Notes under the pieces: generated by a model | What the model was told of the DNA's origin: nothing | Seen by the model: the letters and a program-made list of their open reading frames with translations, nothing else | The model's database searches: none | From: Chryseolinea soli | GTDB lineage: Bacteria; Bacteroidota; Bacteroidia; Cytophagales; Cyclobacteriaceae | Direction: 5' to 3' | NCBI RefSeq assembly: GCF_003589925.1 | Contig: NZ_CP032382.1 | Span: 5,890,001-5,954,000 of the forward strand | Length of the DNA: 64,000 bases | Shown: in pieces, positions 37,494 to 45,449 of the stretch | Layout: each line of letters opens with the position of its first letter | How positions within the stretch are numbered: position 1 is the first letter of the stretch | Made by a program: the position numbers and the translations under genes

Positions 37494-37517
37494 TACTCTA
37501 TAGATTAAAATGGATAA

Positions 37518-38333
37518 TTAGTTATGGGATATTTTGATCAAAAGTGCTGACAGTGAATCGGGCTGGGAAAGGAATGGGCTATGGCCTGTATTGATCTTGT
37601 ATATGGACTTAACGCCACCGGATGTAATCATCCTATCTTGTAAGGACGGAGACACCACATGGTCTTTTAGTGTCCTGATATAGACTTTTTCGACAGCCCC
37701 AAAATTTTCGGCAGTGAGTGATACAGGATTTATAAATGGAATTAAGGGTTCCGAACGGTAATTTTTCAACACGAGGTTTTGAACCTCCGGAGTGCCATCC
37801 TGGATGAAAAGGTTGACAAGTTGATCTTGCTTTACGTCTACAGTGACACCGTCATTGTTGAAGATCAGGACACCATCGCCACCAAGTTGTGAGTCGGGAT
37901 CGGTATGTGCCAATTCATTCAATGTCTGGCCAGTGGCTGGTAAATAGGCGGCAACGTAAACCAGTTTCTCGGTTTTTTCAGGTACCGCTTCTGCTACTGA
38001 GGAAATGATCATACCCCCAAGGCTATGACCTACTAAAATAACTTTGCCATCGATTGTCGAAAGGGCGTCAATTACCTTTTCTTTATAGCGATCCAGTGTT
38101 ATTTCGCCAGGAGGCGTCTGATCGCTTCCATGTCCCGGCAATTCGATAACTGTAACTTTATGACCTTGTTTTTCAAGATTGGCTTTTACAGAATTCCAGA
38201 CATACGGAGCCTGCCATGCGCCATGAACAAGTACATAATTTTTGGATGGTGCTGGCCCTGCATCATCTGAGCAGGATGTTAAGATAAAGATACAAGCAAC
38301 AACAAGCAGTTGGATTAATCTAATATGTTTCAT
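37518..38333 (-). CDS. Alpha/beta hydrolase lipoprotein, second gene of a tandem triplet
   Basis: 271 residues. The signal peptide carries a lipobox (FILTSC, Cys21), so this member is membrane-anchored. Motifs are HGAWQAPYVW, nucleophile Ser in LVGHSLGG, Asp in TLKDHVVSPSLQ and His in TGHSPF. It is the most divergent of the three neighbours. Together the triplet gives one cytoplasmic, one lipid-anchored and one soluble exported version of the same enzyme type, suggesting division by compartment. It lies between 36696 and 38352 genes in one minus-strand operon. Confidence 0.88.
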   Translation of the reverse strand: MKHIRLIQLLVVACIFILTSCSDDAGPAPSKNYVLVHGAWQAPYVWNSVKANLEKQGHKVTVIELPGHGSDQTPPGEITLDRYKEKVIDALSTIDGKVILVGHSLGGMIISSVAEAVPEKTEKLVYVAAYLPATGQTLNELAHTDPDSQLGGDGVLIFNNDGVTVDVKQDQLVNLFIQDGTPEVQNLVLKNYRSEPLIPFINPVSLTAENFGAVEKVYIRTLKDHVVSPSLQDRMITSGGVKSIYKINTGHSPFLSQPDSLSALLIKISHN

Positions 38334-38351
38334 GATGGGTTTAGTTACATT

Positions 38352-39128
38352 TTAATTTCTGCTCGCTTCCAAGGATATGATAGTGGATAATACCTGGGCA
38401 AAGACTATGAATGGAGTATGGCTTGACGGCAGTGAATACGTTCTTGTGATGCCAGCTTCTTCAACCATCTTTTGCTGAAGTGAATAGCTTACTGTACAGT
38501 CGTGCTGACTGTGGATATACACCTTTGCGATTTGTCCGAAGTTAATGTTCGTTAAAGTGACTGGCGTAGCAAGAGGAGCCAAAGGTTCTGGCCTCATGTT
38601 GTTGGTTACATATTCGACTACAGGGGTGGGAGCATCCGCCATAAAGGTCTCTGCAATGGCTTCTTTTGCTATACTGGCAACGCCGGCCTTTTCATCCACG
38701 ATAAGATTTTTGCCGGCAAGGCTTTCTGAATCAGTCTTTGCCAGGGATAATAAGCTGTCCCCATTTTTCGGGACAAAGGCCGCGACATAAATTACTTTTT
38801 TGATCTGGGGAGCAATGAGTTCTGCTACTTCGCTGGCCACGAGACCGCCAAAACTGTGGCTGACCAGTGTGATGTCCGTTTCATCGCCAATCGCCTTTAA
38901 GACCTCAAATACGTAGAGCTGTAGACTAATGGATGAAACGGGTGTTTCATCACTGCCATGGCCCGGAAGATTCACGGTGATCACGTTACTCCCGGCGGAG
39001 ATAAGATGTCCGGCCACATGGCTCCAATCCTTTGCAGACGACCACGCCCCGTGGATCACTACGACGGTGGTGCCTTTAAGTGATAAGGGACTTTTGTCCG
39101 TTTCTTTATTTCTTCCTCCGTTTTCCAT
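38352..39128 (-). CDS. Alpha/beta hydrolase, cytoplasmic, first gene of a tandem triplet
   Basis: 258 residues without signal peptide: it starts with a polar tail (MENGGRNKETDKS) directly before the first strand TTVVVIHGAWSSAKDW. Catalytic residues fit Ser in LVSHSFGG, Asp in SQHDCTVSYSLQQ and His in SSHTPF. Nearly the whole length aligns with the 36696 product, so the two arose by duplication with loss or gain of the export signal. As first gene it should carry the promoter of the operon in the region 39129-39188, where no clear element was found. Confidence 0.88.
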   Translation of the reverse strand: MENGGRNKETDKSPLSLKGTTVVVIHGAWSSAKDWSHVAGHLISAGSNVITVNLPGHGSDETPVSSISLQLYVFEVLKAIGDETDITLVSHSFGGLVASEVAELIAPQIKKVIYVAAFVPKNGDSLLSLAKTDSESLAGKNLIVDEKAGVASIAKEAIAETFMADAPTPVVEYVTNNMRPEPLAPLATPVTLTNINFGQIAKVYIHSQHDCTVSYSLQQKMVEEAGITRTYSLPSSHTPFIVFAQVLSTIISLEASRN

Positions 39129-39188
39129 ATAGATTATTTAGTACGACTACGCAAAGGAAGTGGGAATAAAGCTGGCGCCACTTGTCTT

Positions 39189-39353
39189 ATGGCAAGTAAT
39201 GATCCTGAGTCTTTTTTTTGCTGCTGCCAGACCGTTGGATATGAAGTAATTCAAATTCAGTTGATCCTCCCGCAAAACAGTGCAGAAGAATTCATTGCGT
39301 TTGAACAATATGCTTTGAGTCTTATGCCAACGATTGAAATAATGCTAAATTAA
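39189..39353 (+). pseudogene. Short frame, possibly a gene remnant
   Basis: A 54-codon frame whose second half (YEVIQIQLILPQ, AEEFIAFEQYALSLM) has protein-like composition, while its first half contains a T-tract read as FFCCC. It could be the N-terminal part of a small alpha/beta-barrel protein that lost its 3' end, or a chance frame. No start signal was seen. The rest of 39129-39424 holds nothing else recognisable apart from a TATCTTGG -7-like stretch just before the ATG at 39425. Confidence 0.25.
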
Positions 39354-39424
39354 TTCAGGTTATTTTCTTTGCCGAATGATAAGAAAAAGTAAACTGCTTA
39401 TCCTGTATTAACTATCTTGGTCTC

Positions 39425-40432
39425 ATGAAGACACATTTCTTTGGATGCCTGGTCTTGGTTCTGGCGATATGCTCCTGTAAGGAAGAAAAGAAAAAAACAA
39501 GCATCACGTTTGTTAAAGGGAATAATTCCATTTGGGAGGGTGAATTCACAGCGGCTGATCCCGATGTAGTCCGGGATGGCGATACGCTCAGAATGTACTA
39601 CTCAAGTCTGGTCATAGACGGCAATGAGAAACTGATCATAGCGAGTGCTAAATCCATTGATGGGAAGCAGTGGATCCCATCGGATAACAACCCATCAGGA
39701 AAAGAAAGCATTTCGCTTGACGCAAGTCCGGGTAAATGGAATAATCATCTTGAAGCCAATTCAGTGATAGTACAAGATAATAAAGTGTGGATGTATTATT
39801 GCGGCTACAAAGAAGAAGCGGAAGTGTCGGGAACAATTGTAGCAAAGGGCCAGATCGGTCTGGCTACCGCTGATGATAAGATTCATTTTACGCCTTCTCC
39901 ATCCGACCCAATACTCGAAATGGGTGGCGAAAACACAAAAGATGCAAACGCTTTGTTCTCTCCCACTGTATTGAAAGAGGGTAATACCTATTATATGTTG
40001 TATGTTGGCTATTGCATCGAAAATTGTTCACCCGCTTTTATAGGTATTCTTGGTGCGACATCTACAGATGGAATTAACTGGACAAAGCTTTCCAATCCTG
40101 TATTGGCAGGAACTGATAAAAATCTCCCGTGGGCAGAAGTTATCAAAGAACCTGATTTAGTAAAGGGGCCTGACGGATTATACTATCTCTTCATTTCGGG
40201 CGATCATAGCATCGGTGTTGCCAGAAGTGAAAATATACTTGGCCCTTACGAGGTTTACCCTGACCCGATCATTCAACCCACGTTGGATTGGGAAGGCACA
40301 GATGTAATTGCTCCGTCGGTAATCATTGAAAACAATAAAGTCCGCATTTGGTATACGGGCGTAACGATCACAGGCGGTGGAGCAGACTTCGCTATTGGGT
40401 ATGCTGAATCTGACTTTCCGTTGAACTGGTAA
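39425..40432 (+). CDS. Beta-propeller lipoprotein, GH43/GH32-like fold
   Basis: 335 residues with lipobox Cys17 (LAICSC) and a Lys/Glu-rich tether. The remainder shows repeated blade motifs of five-bladed propellers of the GH43/GH32/GH130 type: ADPDVVRDGDTLRMYYSS, EANSVIVQDNKVWMYYCG, SPTVLKEGNTYYMLYVG, EPDLVKGPDGLYYLFISG and APSVIIENNKVRIWYTG. Acidic residues at these sites could be catalytic, but no family-specific motif settles the activity, so a glycosidase, phosphorylase-like or binding role all remain possible. It is transcribed alone. Being lipid-anchored, it acts in periplasm or at the surface. Confidence 0.75.
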   Translation: MKTHFFGCLVLVLAICSCKEEKKKTSITFVKGNNSIWEGEFTAADPDVVRDGDTLRMYYSSLVIDGNEKLIIASAKSIDGKQWIPSDNNPSGKESISLDASPGKWNNHLEANSVIVQDNKVWMYYCGYKEEAEVSGTIVAKGQIGLATADDKIHFTPSPSDPILEMGGENTKDANALFSPTVLKEGNTYYMLYVGYCIENCSPAFIGILGATSTDGINWTKLSNPVLAGTDKNLPWAEVIKEPDLVKGPDGLYYLFISGDHSIGVARSENILGPYEVYPDPIIQPTLDWEGTDVIAPSVIIENNKVRIWYTGVTITGGGADFAIGYAESDFPLNW

Positions 40433-40731
40433 AAATTCTTATCATGTATCCCCCTCGGGAGACAAAGGCTTGTGTTCTATCCTTAGGGATGTTGAGGGAT
40501 CTCATTTCGAGAAAGTGAAAGAGATCTAGCACTCCTCTCCGTCCTGGGCGGAATTTGCCTCGAGGGCGGGGGGCGGCTGAGCAGCCTTCCGGAGGTTCCA
40601 GAATCTCGAATCGTCAATCTTTCAAGGCCACTTTTTTTGAATTCACTCACAGAAGGAGCAGTGAGTCAAAATGCGTATATTGGCATTAAACCTGGATGAA
40701 CATAATTAATCACAAACGAATTTTGATCAAC

Positions 40732-41178
40732 ATGAAGAAGATAGTCTTGATGGTAGCAGTATTCCTTATATGCGCTACTTCATTCGCACAAATTTTAAAA
40801 CCTGTGAAATGGTCTTATGCCTCCAAACGGATCAATGATAAAGAAGCGATCGTGTTTATAAAGGCAACGATGGAAAAGGGTTGGCACATCTATTCACAAA
40901 CGGTTCCTGCTGGCGGTCCAGAGGCTACGAGTTTTTCATTCAGTGCCTCAAACGATTATAAACTAAAGGGTAAGACAAGCGAGCCTGAACCCATTACCAG
41001 GTTTGAGAACGCATTTAAGATGAAGCTAAGCTATTTTGAAAATGCTGTTGTATTCCAACAGCGGATTACCCAGGTTGGAGGTTCTCCAACAGTTAAAGGC
41101 ACAGTTGTCTACATGGTCTGTAACAACATGCAATGTTTGTCGCCCGATGAGGTAGAGTTCAGCCTTCCCGTAAAGTAG
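40732..41178 (+). CDS. Stand-alone DsbD alpha-domain-like protein
   Basis: 148 residues from the ATG at 40732, which starts a good signal peptide (MKKIVLMVAVFLICATSFAQ); the in-frame ATG 36 bases earlier is less likely. The mature part is an immunoglobulin-like fold of the DsbD N-terminal type: WHIYSQTVPAGGPEATSFSF and the Cys pair Cys130 and Cys135 in MVCNNMQCLSP. In full-length DsbD this domain passes electrons to periplasmic partners; here the membrane and thioredoxin domains are absent. Similar short proteins are frequent in Bacteroidota. It stands alone, 263 bases after the propeller gene. Confidence 0.8.
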   Translation: MKKIVLMVAVFLICATSFAQILKPVKWSYASKRINDKEAIVFIKATMEKGWHIYSQTVPAGGPEATSFSFSASNDYKLKGKTSEPEPITRFENAFKMKLSYFENAVVFQQRITQVGGSPTVKGTVVYMVCNNMQCLSPDEVEFSLPVK

Positions 41179-41330
41179 CCAGTGAATAGGAGATTCATTT
41201 CAAGATTATTAACAATAATTTTCTCTTCGGGTTGATGGCTACTACTGCGAATGTGCAGGACAGCCTCCGCGGTTTGTGCGATTAGTCAAGGTAGATAGTC
41301 GCTAGCAGAACGTCAATTCGAATTTCAATA

Positions 41331-41362
41331 TTTGAAAATTGTATTGAAAAAGGACATCTTTG
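41331..41362 (+). promoter_or_regulatory. Candidate promoter of VOC-family gene
   Basis: TTTG at 41331-41334, exactly 20 bases, then CATCTTTG at 41355-41362, one base off the TAnnTTTG consensus. It lies 43 bases before the ATG at 41406, a normal leader length in this phylum. Confidence 0.5.
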
Positions 41363-41405
41363 TGAAAAGCCAGGTTACGAAAATCAGCCGAAAATTAAAT
41401 CAATT

Positions 41406-41768
41406 ATGAACTTTGCCAAGTTGGTTCCTAACGTCTATTATTTAGATATTAAAGACGGATTAAAGCTATTTGTTGATTGTCTTGAATTTAATATCGGGCA
41501 TGATGAATTGAAATCAAAAAATCCGTTTTGCGTGCTCGAAAGGGACGGCTTGCAAATGTATCTTTTCGAAGATAAGGACCTGGCAAAGGAGCATAATCCT
41601 GAATTTAGGCTCGTAACGAATAATATCGATGAAGTATATAAAAAAGTAAGTTCATCACATCCCGATTTTCTGCATCCCAATCTCAGTAAAGTCACGCTTC
41701 GTCCCTGGGGAGCAAAAGAATTTGCTTTGAGGGATAACCAGGTATGTATCATTATCCAGCAATGGTGA
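41406..41768 (+). CDS. VOC-family (glyoxalase/bleomycin resistance-like) protein
   Basis: 120 residues with a single-module VOC fold: LVPNVYYLDIKDGLKLFVDCLEF at the start and LRPWGAKEFALRDNQVCIIIQQW at the end, where the acidic metal-ligand position of many members is replaced by DNQ. Members bind small hydrophobic molecules or act as metal-dependent enzymes; without the metal ligands a binding role is more likely. It is transcribed alone from the promoter at 41331. Confidence 0.82.
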   Translation: MNFAKLVPNVYYLDIKDGLKLFVDCLEFNIGHDELKSKNPFCVLERDGLQMYLFEDKDLAKEHNPEFRLVTNNIDEVYKKVSSSHPDFLHPNLSKVTLRPWGAKEFALRDNQVCIIIQQW

Positions 41769-42011
41769 ATCTTTAAACGGAATTTGGTCCGTTGCAGCGA
41801 AAGCCATAAGACATTGCCCTCATCGAGAGGGGGGAGTGCCTGAGGGGAGAAGGCGTGTAGATTCTTTATAAGCGGCAATTTTTTGATCCAAAGTCTTCTC
41901 ATCACCGAGAAACAAACCTTATTTTTGATTTCTTCGCAGGTCCATACACTTGCCCGAAAAATGCCTTTGTTTTATAAATTACCTTACCAAATGGTAAAAT
42001 CAACTCACTCC

Positions 42012-43337
42012 ATGAACCGCACGGTTATCTTTTCTCTTTGTGTAATGGTAGCACTGGCATCTTGCTCAAAGGATACCGATCAATCTTTCGGAGAAACGCG
42101 GATCACCAAATGGCAAGACGACAAAACCGCAGCCATCTCCATCACCTACGATGATGCCACCATCAATCAATTTCGAAAAGTACTTCCGATCATGGATTCG
42201 TTGGGGCTTAAGGCAACGTTCTACATTAATACCACAGATATCCCAGGCTCACAATTTGCACCCAAGTATTTTGGAAGGCCCCTGATCGATATCATTAAGG
42301 AAAGCGCGAAAACTCCAACAACGCTGGATAACCTTTTTGAACGTGCTTCAGCGTTGCGTTTTCTCGATATCGAAAATGCCATTGAAGCGCACAACAGTGC
42401 AGGCTCCCTCTTTGAACAAGGAAAAAAAGATGAAGCTTTTAAGGTTGTCGACGAGGCTTTCGCGAAAGCGAGAAGGAAAAACTCAGGTCGTGAAGTGCGG
42501 CCGGTATTACTGACCGGAGAAATGATCACCTGGGACGAGATCAGGAATTTTGCCAAGAATGGACACGAGTTTGGAAATCATACCATCTCGCATCCTCGCC
42601 TCGCCGTTTTGAGTGAGGCCAACTTGTTGTATGAGTTGGAAAAAGGAAAGGAAGAGATCTTCAATCAACTTGGCCCGGAGCATACATTCTCGGCAGAGTG
42701 TCCATTCGGAACGGAAGATGAACGCGTTATGGCGTATGCCCATAAAATTCACCCCGCACTGCGAAACCGTATGCCCGAGCCTTTTCTCGTCGAACTGAAT
42801 CGAGCAAGTACGGAGCTTCCGGGAATAGACCATGGAAAAGAATATGTTCAATGGCAACGTGGTCCATTGAAAAGACACGGTGTGCCTGAAATGAAATCGT
42901 GGGTGGATACATTGCTAACACATAATAACGTTTGGCTGGTACTTACCTTTCACGGAGTCGATGGTGTAGGTTGGGAGGCAAAACCTCACCAGGAGCATAG
43001 AGAATATTTTGCCTACATGAAACTACACGAAACTAAACTTTGGATTGCTACTTTTAAGGACGTAACAAAATATATGCGTGAACGTATGAATGCTTCCTTG
43101 AAAGCGGAAAAACAGGGCGACAGGATTAGCGTAACATTGTCTCATTCACTGGACAAAAACCTGTATGACGTTCCGCTCACCTTGAAGACCTATGTGAAGA
43201 GCGATTGGAAAGAGGTAAAGATAACGCAGGGCAATCAATCTTTAACGCGTAAGCCGCAGACAGATCAAGAAGGTACTTATATTTTATATCCGGCAATGCC
43301 TGGAGATACGGCCATTGAAATAGCGTCGGTTGACTAG
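42012..43337 (+). CDS. Polysaccharide deacetylase-family lipoprotein
   Basis: 441 residues from the ATG at 42012, where a lipoprotein signal with Cys18 (VALASC) begins; the frame is open further upstream. The NodB fold shows motif 1 ISITYDDA with catalytic and metal Asp47/Asp48 and motif 2 NHTISHP with metal ligands His190 and His194, so it should be active on N- or O-acetyl groups. The C-terminal ~80 residues form a beta-sandwich. It acts in the periplasm or at the surface. A 14-base palindrome TTACCA-AA-TGGTAA at 41984-41997 lies 14 bases before the start and could be an operator. Confidence 0.85.
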   Translation: MNRTVIFSLCVMVALASCSKDTDQSFGETRITKWQDDKTAAISITYDDATINQFRKVLPIMDSLGLKATFYINTTDIPGSQFAPKYFGRPLIDIIKESAKTPTTLDNLFERASALRFLDIENAIEAHNSAGSLFEQGKKDEAFKVVDEAFAKARRKNSGREVRPVLLTGEMITWDEIRNFAKNGHEFGNHTISHPRLAVLSEANLLYELEKGKEEIFNQLGPEHTFSAECPFGTEDERVMAYAHKIHPALRNRMPEPFLVELNRASTELPGIDHGKEYVQWQRGPLKRHGVPEMKSWVDTLLTHNNVWLVLTFHGVDGVGWEAKPHQEHREYFAYMKLHETKLWIATFKDVTKYMRERMNASLKAEKQGDRISVTLSHSLDKNLYDVPLTLKTYVKSDWKEVKITQGNQSLTRKPQTDQEGTYILYPAMPGDTAIEIASVD

Positions 43338-43508
43338 AAGTATCGAGGTCCGGATATTACTAGTGCTGCCCATGTTACCCCTCTAACCTTATGTTCTCAC
43401 CCAGGTAGTGCGACGATTGTCGGATATCCATGGCCAAAATAAATTTACTTTGTTCCGTTATATTCCAGCCATTGTCCCGACTAGTTGTTTTGGACGCTAA
43501 TGATCTAC

Positions 43509-44012
43509 ATGGAGCCAGGGCATGAACAGTCATTTCTTTCTTTTGTCGAAAAGCACAAAGGCATTTTATATAAGGTCATAAACGCATATGCAAAATCCCG
43601 GGATGATAAGAAAGATTTGTTTCAAGAAATCATGACGAATTTATGGAAGGCATATCCGTCATTTAAAGGGGATGCAAAAATAAGCACATGGATGTATAGA
43701 GTTGCGTTATATACGTCCATCACAAGATTCAGAGACGAAAGAAAGCAAATTAAGTATGAGCAAATCCATCAAGATGTCCCCCAAAGCGGAATAGATTCTT
43801 TTGTAGATGACCCTGAAGAGCCAGTTAAATTTTTGTACGAGGCTATTTCAAAGCTAACATCGGTTGACAAGGCTATTATTCTATTGCTCCTGGATGAAAA
43901 AAGTTATAAGGAAATTGCTCAAATTATTGGGTTGCGACCAACCGCAGTAGGAATGAGAATTAACCGTGCTAAGGACAAACTGATGAATCTGTTAAAACCT
44001 ATTAAACCTTAA
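43509..44012 (+). CDS. ECF-type RNA polymerase sigma factor
   Basis: 167 residues from ATG 43509; an ATG three codons earlier is equally possible. Region 2 is visible as DDKKDLFQEIMTNLWKAYPSFKGDAKISTWMYRVA and region 4 as LTSVDKAIILLLLDEKSYKEIAQIIGLRPTAVGMRINRAKDKL. It directs RNA polymerase to a specific promoter set. The next gene, four bases downstream, encodes a membrane protein that fits the place of an anti-sigma factor, although it has no recognised anti-sigma domain. Confidence 0.93.
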   Translation: MEPGHEQSFLSFVEKHKGILYKVINAYAKSRDDKKDLFQEIMTNLWKAYPSFKGDAKISTWMYRVALYTSITRFRDERKQIKYEQIHQDVPQSGIDSFVDDPEEPVKFLYEAISKLTSVDKAIILLLLDEKSYKEIAQIIGLRPTAVGMRINRAKDKLMNLLKPIKP

Positions 44013-44016
44013 TGTG

Positions 44017-44589
44017 ATGAGTCTGGATGAAATGATAATTAATTGGAGGAACCAAACCGCTTACAAAGAAGTGCAGATTCGGCAGGAGACTTTGCATTTT
44101 CTATTCAAAGAAAAATCTAAGAACGTGTTGAGCAGGATCCATGTGTATTTGAAGCGAGAGTTAGGGCTGATAATACTTGCCACTATTTCCTTTGATGCGC
44201 TATTCTTTATGGTAGAAATGCCCTTTACCTCTCTAAGGTTGATTTGTTTTGCTGTATTCAATGTAATAACATTTGTGTGTATCTTTTCATATCTAAAAAC
44301 TTTGAATAAAAGTAAATTAAAATACAGCGATGATTTGGAGACTAACCTTCGTACAATCATCCAGGGACTTACACAGTTTCGTAATCGATACAAACTAATT
44401 AACATCCCAGTAGTATTCGTGTGTATTTTGATGTTCGCTGGATCACATGATCTGTTGACATTAGTTCCGTGGATGATATTGGAGGTGCTGCTCTGGAGAT
44501 CGATTTTATTACCTAAAATGCGTGCACGTTTTCAGGCCTATAAAACGGATTTGGAGTGCACCTTAAGGCTACTTCAGGAGAGCGCCTGA
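44017..44589 (+). CDS. Membrane protein linked to ECF sigma factor
   Basis: 190 residues from ATG 44017 (a GTG one codon earlier is possible). A cytoplasmic N-terminal ~50 residues rich in charge is followed by two paired hydrophobic segments (LGLIILATISFDALFFMV with RLICFAVFNVITFVCIFSYL; then INIPVVFVCILMFAG with WMILEVLLWRSI). The layout of soluble N-terminal part plus membrane helices directly behind a sigma gene suggests a partner or anti-sigma role, but no zinc-binding anti-sigma motif is present. Function is inferred only from position. Confidence 0.7.
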   Translation: MSLDEMIINWRNQTAYKEVQIRQETLHFLFKEKSKNVLSRIHVYLKRELGLIILATISFDALFFMVEMPFTSLRLICFAVFNVITFVCIFSYLKTLNKSKLKYSDDLETNLRTIIQGLTQFRNRYKLINIPVVFVCILMFAGSHDLLTLVPWMILEVLLWRSILLPKMRARFQAYKTDLECTLRLLQESA

Positions 44590-44691
44590 GATAAAGTAAG
44601 TGCTATTGATAATCAGGTAATTGAATCGGCTATTTCCCGATACAAAATGTGCCCTTCTCTCATAATCAAAGCGTCGACTGGTGAGAGGCGG

Positions 44692-45261
44692 CTAATGTAG
44701 CAGCTCCCGGATGGTGGTATCGGCATTAAACCGACGTAACGCCTTCGTTACCTGATCCAGCCTTTTAACGACATCGGGTTCTGAACTGGCGATGCGCAAA
44801 AGCGAATCACATTCGAACTGCAACGCCAGGTACTTCGTTAACCGCTCGCGCGCAACACTGTCGGCATTGAGGTTGAGGCCACGGAGAAGGTAAGGGGCCA
44901 TGATTATTTCGATGTTGTCGCTTACAAGGGTTAAATAACGGTCGATATCATCGTGGTGCATAGATTGGGTACGGGCTATGGAATCTAGATCCAGCGTCGC
45001 TACTTCGTTGATGAGGTTGCGCGTGCCGCGGCGTTGCAGGTCGGAGATGCTCTTGGCGGCACGCAAGGTTAGCTCCATCAGTTTTCTATTTTTAACGATC
45101 GTCGATTTCAAAGAATCAAAACGGGCCAGTTGTTGTGCCGACGGGGACTTGTCTTCGACCTGGGGATCCGGCTTGGCACGGTGACATTGGGTGAAGAGCA
45201 AAAACAGTATGGTGAAAAAAGCGCCCGTCAGGAGGGCGTGTTTTTTTTTGAGGAGGTTCAT
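44692..45261 (-). CDS. Uncharacterised helical lipoprotein
   Basis: 189 residues with lipobox (LFTQC, Cys26). The mature part is almost all helix with heptad-like Leu spacing (QLARFDSLKSTIVKNRKLMELTLRA, LDSIARTQSMHHDDIDRYLTLV) and no recognised domain. A 9-base A-run in the coding strand near codons 5-7 could be prone to slippage. The gene stands alone between the sigma factor operon and the metallopeptidase gene. No function can be assigned. Confidence 0.65.
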   Translation of the reverse strand: MNLLKKKHALLTGAFFTILFLLFTQCHRAKPDPQVEDKSPSAQQLARFDSLKSTIVKNRKLMELTLRAAKSISDLQRRGTRNLINEVATLDLDSIARTQSMHHDDIDRYLTLVSDNIEIIMAPYLLRGLNLNADSVARERLTKYLALQFECDSLLRIASSEPDVVKRLDQVTKALRRFNADTTIRELLH

Positions 45262-45449
45262 GTTGACGTGATGCGGTTTTTTTTCAGCGAACGACGGCTC
45301 AATTTAGCCAGAATATCAATCTCATCCACACCGTTACCTAAGCCGGGGCACCATAAAAGATTTTTCCCAACGCTAACACAGGCCGGGACTATTATCCCAG
45401 CGTTACCAAACGTTGGCCAAAACATTTCTCGATTGCGCCGCTGGGTTCG

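Noticed and set aside
40433..40731. GC-rich stretch with small inverted repeats before the DsbD-like gene
   Set aside because: Stems are short (6 bp or less) without T-tract or conserved layout; nothing beyond ordinary intergenic sequence can be claimed.
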